Positions 1-4,067 of a stretch of 10,003 bases of DNA are shown piece after piece. The DNA is from an uncultured Petrimonas sp. Lineage in GTDB: Bacteria > Bacteroidota > Bacteroidia > Bacteroidales > Dysgonomonadaceae. The DNA lies in NCBI GenBank assembly GCA_934621705.1, contig CAKTUP010000076.1:1-10003 (forward strand). Reading direction: 5' to 3'. The notes under the pieces are model-generated. The model saw only the letters and a program-made list of their open reading frames with translations. It was not told the DNA's origin and searched no databases. Within the stretch, counting starts at the first letter, position 1, and each line of letters begins with the position of its first letter. A program made the translations under genes and the position numbers.

Positions 1-231
1 GACAAACCGGGCGTAGGCCTTAAGCTCATCAACACCGAAACGGAAGCGGAAACCGAAATTCCTGCCACGTCCATTTTGGTAAACGACCCGTCTAAACTCA
101 CCTTCATCATACCCGCAACGCTGGCAAAAGGAGATTATCAACTATCGGTAACCACGCAGTTTTCTTCATCGGGAATCAAGCTGAAAGAGCCGCGCACCTA
201 TACGTTTGAATACGTGCTCACCGTAATATGA
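1..231 (+). CDS. C-terminal fragment of a DUF4469-type protein (partial, 5' end outside window)
   Basis: The frame is open from the first base and ends at TGA 229-231, giving 76 residues. The visible part runs through ETEIPATSILVNDPSKLTF and IIPATLAKGDYQLSVTTQF and ends in the strand-rich KEPRTYTFEYVLTV. This matches my memory of the Ig-like C-terminal domain (DUF4469) of Bacteroidota proteins that often carry an HU-like DNA-binding domain at the N-terminus; that half is not visible here, so the DNA-binding role is inference. The last codons lie inside a degenerate unit of the 23-bp repeat array (216-231), so the repeat supplies the end of the protein and its stop codon. Family assignment is by pattern, not by a search. 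Confidence 0.7.
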   Translation, partial: DKPGVGLKLINTETEAETEIPATSILVNDPSKLTFIIPATLAKGDYQLSVTTQFSSSGIKLKEPRTYTFEYVLTVI

Positions 232-323
232 TGCAACCTCATATTACCGTATGACATAGCATCATATTACCGTATGATATCACCTCACACTACCGTGTGA
301 TATATCATCACACGGTAGTGTGA
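216..323. repeat. Tandem array of 16-bp dyads at exact 23-bp spacing
   Basis: Units start at 239, 262, 285 and 308, exactly 23 bp apart, each a 16-mer followed by a 7-bp spacer. Units 1 and 2 are TCATATTACCGTATGA, unit 3 is TCACACTACCGTGTGA, and unit 4 (308-323) is the exact reverse complement of unit 3. Each unit is itself a near-palindrome with a 4-nt centre, and the differences between units 1-2 and 3 change both arms together, keeping the dyad. A degenerate unit 0 at 216-231 matches the reverse complement of unit 1 at about 12 of 16 positions and overlaps the upstream stop codon. Spacers are tgcaacc, catagca, tatcacc and tatatca. The function is unknown; a dimeric-protein binding array, an RNA hairpin series or a palindromic satellite are all possible. 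Confidence 0.85.
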
Positions 324-324
324 G
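284..324. repeat. Perfect 18-bp inverted repeat formed by array units 3 and 4
   Basis: Positions 284-301 and 307-324 are perfect reverse complements with a 5-nt loop (302-306). In RNA this would be a very stable hairpin just after the DUF4469 gene and could act as a 3' stabiliser or processing barrier. No T-run follows, so it is not a canonical intrinsic terminator. A second, weaker stem (322-330 with 342-350, ACGGTT/AACCGT core, one G-T pair) begins where it ends. Confidence 0.8.
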
Positions 325-391
325 ACGGTTTCATTAAAAATAACCGTTTCCGAAGTACGCGCGTATAAAAACAAAATGTTAAATTTCTTAC

Positions 392-411
392 AAACGCAAC
401 TTACTGCGTTT
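392..411. promoter_or_regulatory. 7-bp inverted repeat upstream of the phosphodiesterase gene
   Basis: AAACGCA (392-398) and TGCGTTT (405-411) form a perfect 7-bp dyad with a 6-nt centre, ending 22 nt before the start codon at 434. It could be an operator or a leader hairpin. A weak TAnnTTTG-like box (TAAATTTC, 380-387, last base wrong) lies just upstream, but no good -33 element sits at the right distance, so the promoter is not confidently placed. Confidence 0.4.
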
Positions 412-433
412 CTGCACTATATAATTAATTAAA

Positions 434-1306
434 ATGAAAAAAACAACCCTTTTCCTTCTCTTTCTCGCCTTAACCACTCTGTTACAGGCGCAACGCGAAT
501 TCTCGCTCTACAATTTTCCGCAAAACAAAGTAATGGTGGTTGCGCACAGAGGCAATTGGCGCGAAGCTCCCGAGAACTCGGTGTGGGCCATTCGCAAAGC
601 CATTGAAGCGGGCGCCGATATGGCCGAAATTGATTTGGCCCTTACCAAAGACAGCGTGCTCATTCTCATGCACGACCGCACCATAGACCGCACCACCACC
701 GGAAAAGGCTCGCCGGCAGACTACACGCTTGCCGAAATTCAACAATTTTACCTGCGCGACGGCGCCGGACACGCCACCCAGATACGGGTGCCCACGCTGG
801 ACGAAATCCTGAAAGAATCTAAAGGAAAAATCTTTCTGAATCTGGATAAAGGGTTTGATTACATTGGGTTGGTATATCCGTTGCTTGAGAAACACGATAT
901 GCTCAACGAGGTGCTTTTTAAAGGCAACTCCGATTACGAAACATTCAATAAAAATTACGGACACATAAAAGACAGAATCGTATATATGCCCATTGTGCGC
1001 CTGGAAAAAGGCGAGGGATGGGAACTGATGAACGGGTTTCTGAAAAACTATTCACCTTACGGATTTGAATTTACAGTTGGAGAAACCGAAGAAAACCTTA
1101 TCGATTTTAAATCGCTGCGCGAAAAAGGCATCCGGGTTTGGGTAAACTCGCTGTGGTACAATCATAACGCCGGAAATCATGACGATGTGGCACTGGAAAA
1201 TCCCAACGTTTACGACTGGTACATTAAAAACAACGTAAATATCATTCAAACCGACCGCATAAAAGAATTGACGGATTTTTTGAAAAAGAGAGGGTTGAAA
1301 AGATAA
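434..1306 (+). CDS. Glycerophosphodiester phosphodiesterase family protein, exported
   Basis: The 290-residue protein begins with a typical signal peptide (residues 1 to about 20, ending LQAQ), so it is probably periplasmic or surface-exposed. The mature part is a GDPD TIM-barrel. HRG at 38-40 gives the catalytic His38 and Arg39; EN at 47-48, the metal ligands Glu65 and Asp67 in AEIDLALTKD, and the second catalytic histidine in HD at 80-81 follow in family order. A conserved lysine sits in LDKG near 139, and the C-terminus has the usual TD..KELTDFL ending. The family hydrolyses glycerophosphodiesters to glycerol-3-phosphate and an alcohol using a divalent metal; the actual substrate cannot be read from sequence. 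ATG 434 is chosen because it directly precedes the signal peptide. It is preceded by a 202-bp non-coding gap and followed by a repeat-rich gap, so it looks monocistronic. Confidence 0.93.
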   Translation: MKKTTLFLLFLALTTLLQAQREFSLYNFPQNKVMVVAHRGNWREAPENSVWAIRKAIEAGADMAEIDLALTKDSVLILMHDRTIDRTTTGKGSPADYTLAEIQQFYLRDGAGHATQIRVPTLDEILKESKGKIFLNLDKGFDYIGLVYPLLEKHDMLNEVLFKGNSDYETFNKNYGHIKDRIVYMPIVRLEKGEGWELMNGFLKNYSPYGFEFTVGETEENLIDFKSLREKGIRVWVNSLWYNHNAGNHDDVALENPNVYDWYIKNNVNIIQTDRIKELTDFLKKRGLKR

Positions 1307-1384
1307 TGGCTGAGTTCAAAGCTACCGACGAAACGAACAAACATAATATGAATATCCGCGTTTATTTACCCTTTTACGTATTTC

Positions 1385-1449
1385 GGTACGCTGTACCCGA
1401 TGGATGAAAGAATGGTCCCTTAACTACAAAGATTTTGCTACACTGTAGC
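1385..1449 (-). repeat. 65-bp double-hairpin element, copy A (minus orientation)
   Basis: Read on the minus strand the copy is: a hairpin GCTAC/GTAGC with a 3-nt loop (1437-1449), 6 nt, the 7-mer TTTGTAG (complement of 1424-1430), 26 nt, then a hairpin GGTAC/GTACC with a 3-nt loop (1385-1397). Every segment length equals that of copy B at 1461-1525, although the hairpin stems and the 26-nt segment differ. This points to a dispersed REP-like element family with conserved structure. Confidence 0.75.
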
Positions 1450-1460
1450 CGCATATTAAA

Positions 1461-1525
1461 GGTGCAGAGCACCAATATATTTGTAGCAATCGGAGTATTT
1501 CGGGCACATTGAGGTGCAAGGCACC
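1461..1525 (+). repeat. 65-bp double-hairpin element, copy B (plus orientation)
   Basis: The copy is: hairpin GGTGC/GCACC with loop aga (1461-1473), 6 nt, TTTGTAG (1480-1486), 26 nt, hairpin GGTGC/GCACC with loop aag (1513-1525). The architecture is 13-6-7-26-13, identical to copy A, which lies inverted 11 nt upstream. Together the pair could also fold into one larger structure through the CTACAAA / TTTGTAG complementarity. No transposase is nearby, so any mobilisation would have to be in trans. Confidence 0.75.
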
Positions 1526-1695
1526 GAAACACTCGCTTATTTCTCCTTTTCGTTCGATTAAATCCAACATGTTTTCCTGCGTAACGGCGTCGGAATGGGC
1601 ACAAAGCACAAAGTGCCCACACTTCGCGAAATGATTGAATACCTTCGCTCCCGCGGATTGCACGAATAACACTCATTTTTCGTTCTCTCTCATTC

Positions 1696-1733
1696 AAAAA
1701 CCGGTCGAAATATTTTACATTCGGCTGGTTTTT
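1696..1733 (+). terminator. Rho-independent terminator, probably bidirectional
   Basis: AAAAACCGGTCGAA (1696-1709) pairs with TTCGGCTGGTTTTT (1720-1733) as a continuous 14-bp stem including two G-U pairs, with a 10-nt loop. The 3' arm ends in five Ts and the 5' arm begins with five As, so the structure would terminate transcription on either strand. It closes the upstream transcription unit and isolates the next gene, whose promoter begins at its 3' edge. Confidence 0.8.
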
Positions 1734-1759
1734 CGTTATAAAAATTATACCTACATTTG
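1731..1759 (+). promoter_or_regulatory. Bacteroidota-type promoter for the DUF4298-like gene
   Basis: TACATTTG (1752-1759) is an exact match to the Bacteroidota -7 element TAnnTTTG. The -33 region is poorer; a T-rich TTTCG at 1731-1735 lies 16 nt upstream and overlaps the terminator's T-run. A start site a few bases after 1759 would leave a leader of only about 8 nt before ATG 1772, which argues against the in-frame TTG at 1757 as start codon. Confidence 0.65.
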
Positions 1760-1771
1760 CACAAAAAAATT

Positions 1772-2065
1772 ATGAAAACAAACCGCGAAGAAAGACTTAA
1801 CTACATCGAAAACAAGCTGCACCAGTGCGAAGCAGATTTACAGCGCTTGGAGCAAATGAGTTCGGATTTTGAAAACATCATCGGCAATTCCCAAGAGCTT
1901 TCGGAATACTACGCCAACGAATATATGGATGATTACGACAATGCCGACACGTTCGAAAACCACTACGAAGCATTGAATCAGGACAGTATCTGGAATGTGT
2001 TATCGGGACAGCACGTGGAAAAAATAAGATTGCTCAAAAAAATCATCAATTCCATAGAGGGCTGA
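1772..2065 (+). CDS. Small DUF4298-like protein
   Basis: This 97-residue soluble protein has no signal peptide or membrane segment. The N-terminal third (about 1-35, KTNREERLNYIENKLHQCEA onward) should be a charged amphipathic helix or coiled coil. The middle has ELSEYYANEYMDDYDN (42-57) and the C-terminal part has LNQDSIWNVLS (68-78), followed by a basic helix. The order L..YY, D-rich stretch, then DSIWN with a terminal helix resembles my recollection of DUF4298, a family without known function; I could not search it. ATG 1772 is chosen over the in-frame TTG at 1757, which lies inside the -7 promoter element. It has its own promoter and a terminator upstream. A 7-bp dyad (CTGAAAT 2062-2068 / ATTTCAG 2077-2083) overlaps its stop codon, with no T-run after it. 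The role is unknown. Confidence 0.75.
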   Translation: MKTNREERLNYIENKLHQCEADLQRLEQMSSDFENIIGNSQELSEYYANEYMDDYDNADTFENHYEALNQDSIWNVLSGQHVEKIRLLKKIINSIEG

Positions 2066-2098
2066 AATGTAAATAGATTTCAGAAAAAATCTCAAACA

Positions 2099-2130
2099 TT
2101 TTGCCAATCCATTAGAAAATAATATCTTTG
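2099..2130 (+). promoter_or_regulatory. Promoter of the rimP-nusA-infB operon
   Basis: TTTTG (2099-2103) and TATCTTTG (2123-2130) are separated by 19 nt, an excellent match to the Bacteroidota consensus TTTG, 19-21 nt, TAnnTTTG. Transcription would start at about 2135-2138, leaving a leader of roughly 55-58 nt before RimP ATG 2193. That leader holds a terminator-like hairpin. Confidence 0.8.
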
Positions 2131-2144
2131 CACCGGTAAATGAC

Positions 2145-2180
2145 GAGGGGAGCACGGGGATGCTCCTCTTTTGTTTATTT
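2145..2180 (+). promoter_or_regulatory. Terminator-like hairpin in the rimP leader (possible attenuator)
   Basis: Positions 2147-2154 pair with 2161-2168 (GGGGAGCA core arm against TGCTCCTC, one G-U), extendable by two pairs to 2145/2170, with a 6-nt loop at 2155-2160. The T-rich run TTTTGTTTATTT (2169-2180) follows. It lies roughly 10 nt after the predicted start site and 13 nt before the RimP start. With the promoter upstream and no room for another downstream, it is either a leaky attenuator or a stabilising leader hairpin. An ATG at 2160 sits in its loop and stem. Confidence 0.6.
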
Positions 2181-2192
2181 AACATCGGACAA

Positions 2193-2657
2193 ATGATCGA
2201 AAAAAACGAAATAAAAGCGCTGGCAGAGGAGTATTTAAAAAATTCTCCCGATTACCTGGTGGACATTATTGTTGCCCCGGGCAATTCGATAACCGTGGAG
2301 ATTGATAACGACAACGGCGTCAACATAGACGATTGCGTGGAGTTGAGCCGCCACCTGGAATCGCAACTCGACCGCGATGCAGAAGATTTTGAACTGACGG
2401 TTACTTCTGCCGGGTTGACATCTCCGTTTAAAACCCATCGTCAATACAAAAAATACGAAGGAAAAGAAGTGGAGGTGCTCACCAAAAAAGGCGAAAAGCT
2501 AAAGGGAACGCTAAAATCTTCAACCTATGACAATTTCACCGTCGAAGTTTCGAAAATGGTAAAACCCGAAGGCGCAAAGCGGAAAACAGAAGTAAAAGAA
2601 GAACAAACTTTCAATTACGACGAAGTAAAACACACCAAATATTTAATAAAGTTTTAA
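2193..2657 (+). CDS. rimP: Ribosome maturation factor RimP
   Basis: RimP is a cytoplasmic assembly factor needed for late maturation of the 30S subunit. The protein has 154 residues, normal for the family. The N-terminal alpha/beta domain (about 1-82) carries the signature NIDDCVELSRHLESQLDRD (44-62) followed by TVTSAGLTSPFK (69-80), the Bacteroidota form of the motif that in other phyla reads like VSSPGLDRPL. The C-terminal SH3-like barrel covers about 83-154. ATG 2193 is preferred over the in-frame ATG at 2160, which falls within the leader hairpin and would add the unlikely extension MLLFCLFNIGQ. It is the first gene of the classic rimP-nusA-infB cluster; nusA begins 69 nt downstream. Confidence 0.95.
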   Translation: MIEKNEIKALAEEYLKNSPDYLVDIIVAPGNSITVEIDNDNGVNIDDCVELSRHLESQLDRDAEDFELTVTSAGLTSPFKTHRQYKKYEGKEVEVLTKKGEKLKGTLKSSTYDNFTVEVSKMVKPEGAKRKTEVKEEQTFNYDEVKHTKYLIKF

Positions 2658-2686
2658 AACGAAATAACGGATCAACGAGATTAAAA

Positions 2687-2716
2687 TCGTAATTCGTAAA
2701 TCAAAAATCGTAAATC
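2687..2716. repeat. Micro-repeat TCGTAA before nusA
   Basis: TCGTAA occurs at 2687, 2694 and 2708, that is at offsets of 7 and 14, within the AT-rich rimP-nusA gap (2658-2726). The last copy ends 13 nt before the nusA ATG. Such low-complexity AATCGTAAATC strings are, from memory, common in Bacteroidota intergenic DNA. No function is claimed. Confidence 0.55.
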
Positions 2717-2726
2717 ACTAAGTTTT

Positions 2727-4013
2727 ATGGGCAAAAAAAAGGAAACAATCAGCCTGATAGATACATTTTCAGAGTTTAACGAACTGAAGAATATTGACAA
2801 AGCCACCATGATAAGTGTGCTTGAGGAGTCGTTTAGAAGCGTCATCGCCAAATCGGTGGGAACGGATGAGAATTTCGACATTATCATCAACCCCGACAAA
2901 GGCGACCTCGAAATCTGGCGCAACCGCACCATCGTGGAAGACGCCGAACTGCAAAACCCCAATATGGAGATCAGTTTGAGCGAAGCTCACAAAATCGACG
3001 ACGATTTTGAAGTGGGTGAAGAAGTTACCGACGAACTGCATCTCGAAGATTTCGGCCGCAGAACCATCCTTAACCTTCGTCAGACGCTGGCTTCCAAAAT
3101 TCTCGAACTCGAAAAAGACAATCTCTACAACAAATACAAGGAAAAAGTGGGTGAAATTGTATCGGGAGAAGTGTATCAGGTGTGGAAAAAAGAGTTGCTG
3201 CTCCTCGACGACGAGCACAACGAACTCATCCTGCCCAAAACCGAGCAAATTCCCAGCGACTTCTTCCGCAAAGGCGAGCACGTTCGTGCCATTGTTGCCC
3301 GCGTGGAGAACAAAAACAACAATCCCAAGATCATTCTTTCGCGCACATCGCCCATATTCCTCGAAAGATTGTTCGAAATGGAAATCCCCGAGATCAACGA
3401 CGGGCTTATCACCATCAAAGGCATTGCCCGCATCCCGGGAGAGCGTGCCAAAGTGGCCGTGGAAGCCTACGACGACCGCATCGATCCGGTTGGAGCCTGC
3501 GTCGGCATGAAAGGTTTCCGCATTCACGGCATCGTTCGCGAACTGCGCAACGAAAATATCGACGTCATCAACTACACCAACAACACCAACCTCTTCATCC
3601 AGCGTGCGCTAAGCCCGGCAAAGATCAACTCTATTTCCGTGAAGGATGAGGAACGCCGCGCCGAAGTGTTTCTGTACCCCGAAGAAGTTTCGTTAGCCAT
3701 CGGAAAAGGCGGTGCGAACATCAAACTCGCCTCCATGCTCACCGGATACAACATAGAAGTTTTCAGGGAAATAGACGATTTCGACGAAGAAGACATCTAC
3801 CTTGACGAATTCCGCGACGAAATTGACGATTGGGTAATAGACTCACTCAAACGTATCGGCTGTTCAACCGCCAAAAACGTGCTGGCCATGCCGCGCGAAA
3901 GGCTCATCAAAGAAGCCGATTTGGAGGAAGATACCGTTGACGAAATCCTCGATATCCTTCGTTTCGAATTTGAGGATGAAGAAGATAACACAGACGAAGA
4001 GCAAGAAAACTAA
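2727..4013 (+). CDS. nusA: Transcription termination/antitermination factor NusA
   Basis: NusA binds RNA polymerase and nascent RNA to control pausing, termination and antitermination. The 428 residues show the full core: an N-terminal polymerase-binding domain (about 1-135, with LEDFGRRTILNLRQTLASKI at 106-125), an S1 domain (about 140-206, EIVSGEVYQV through KIILSRTSP), KH1 (about 235-300, DPVGACVGMKGFRIHGIVRE) and KH2 (about 305-365, AIGKGGANIKLASMLTGYNI). After KH2 one helix-hairpin-helix-like segment (about 374-411, LKRIGCSTAKNVLAMPRERL) and a short very acidic tail (EDEEDNTDEEQEN) complete the protein. The two long acidic repeats of the E. coli C-terminus are absent as a pair, which is normal outside Proteobacteria. 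ATG 2727 gives the expected N-terminus. It lies between rimP and infB in the conserved order. Confidence 0.97.
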   Translation: MGKKKETISLIDTFSEFNELKNIDKATMISVLEESFRSVIAKSVGTDENFDIIINPDKGDLEIWRNRTIVEDAELQNPNMEISLSEAHKIDDDFEVGEEVTDELHLEDFGRRTILNLRQTLASKILELEKDNLYNKYKEKVGEIVSGEVYQVWKKELLLLDDEHNELILPKTEQIPSDFFRKGEHVRAIVARVENKNNNPKIILSRTSPIFLERLFEMEIPEINDGLITIKGIARIPGERAKVAVEAYDDRIDPVGACVGMKGFRIHGIVRELRNENIDVINYTNNTNLFIQRALSPAKINSISVKDEERRAEVFLYPEEVSLAIGKGGANIKLASMLTGYNIEVFREIDDFDEEDIYLDEFRDEIDDWVIDSLKRIGCSTAKNVLAMPRERLIKEADLEEDTVDEILDILRFEFEDEEDNTDEEQEN

Positions 4014-4067
4014 AAACCGCAAACTGTTCATAAAACCAATAAATTAAGAAAGGATATATTCAACTAT

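Larger units (their letters stand above)
1307..1695. other. Gene-poor stretch with two repeat elements and two very short ORFs
   Basis: No convincing gene is visible. The stretch holds the two 65-bp elements annotated separately, a dyad TGGGCAC (1596-1602) / GTGCCCA (1613-1619) with a 10-nt centre, and two very short + strand frames. The frame at 1306-1407 starts at an ATG overlapping the phosphodiesterase stop (TAATG) and encodes 33 residues, running into the first repeat. The frame at 1595-1669 encodes 24 residues ending TLREMIEYLRSRGLHE, which looks protein-like, and stops 27 nt before the terminator. They may be remnants of one decayed gene split by repeats, or chance. I recognise neither. 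Confidence 0.5.

Noticed and set aside
296..312. CRP-like site TGTGA / TCACA between array units 3 and 4
   Set aside because: The half-sites are 7 bp apart instead of the 6 of the CRP consensus, and the dyad is explained by the array.
216..323. CRISPR array reading of the 23-bp-period repeats
   Set aside because: Spacers are only 7 bp, units are palindromic and one is inverted, and no cas genes are present.
1374..1697. 107-codon minus-strand frame in the repeat region
   Set aside because: It spans both 65-bp elements and ends inside the terminator; its translation is made of the repeats. Such frames are commonly mis-annotated as hypothetical proteins.
1757..1771. TTG at 1757 as start of the DUF4298-like gene
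   Set aside because: It lies within the -7 promoter element; ATG 1772 gives a sensible N-terminus.
2160..2192. ATG at 2160 as start of RimP
   Set aside because: It lies in the leader hairpin and adds a hydrophobic extension not typical of RimP; ATG 2193 fits the family.
3007..3649. Alternative + strand frames of 167 and 155 codons inside nusA
   Set aside because: They overlap the complete NusA gene in other frames and their R/S/P-rich translations have no recognisable domain.
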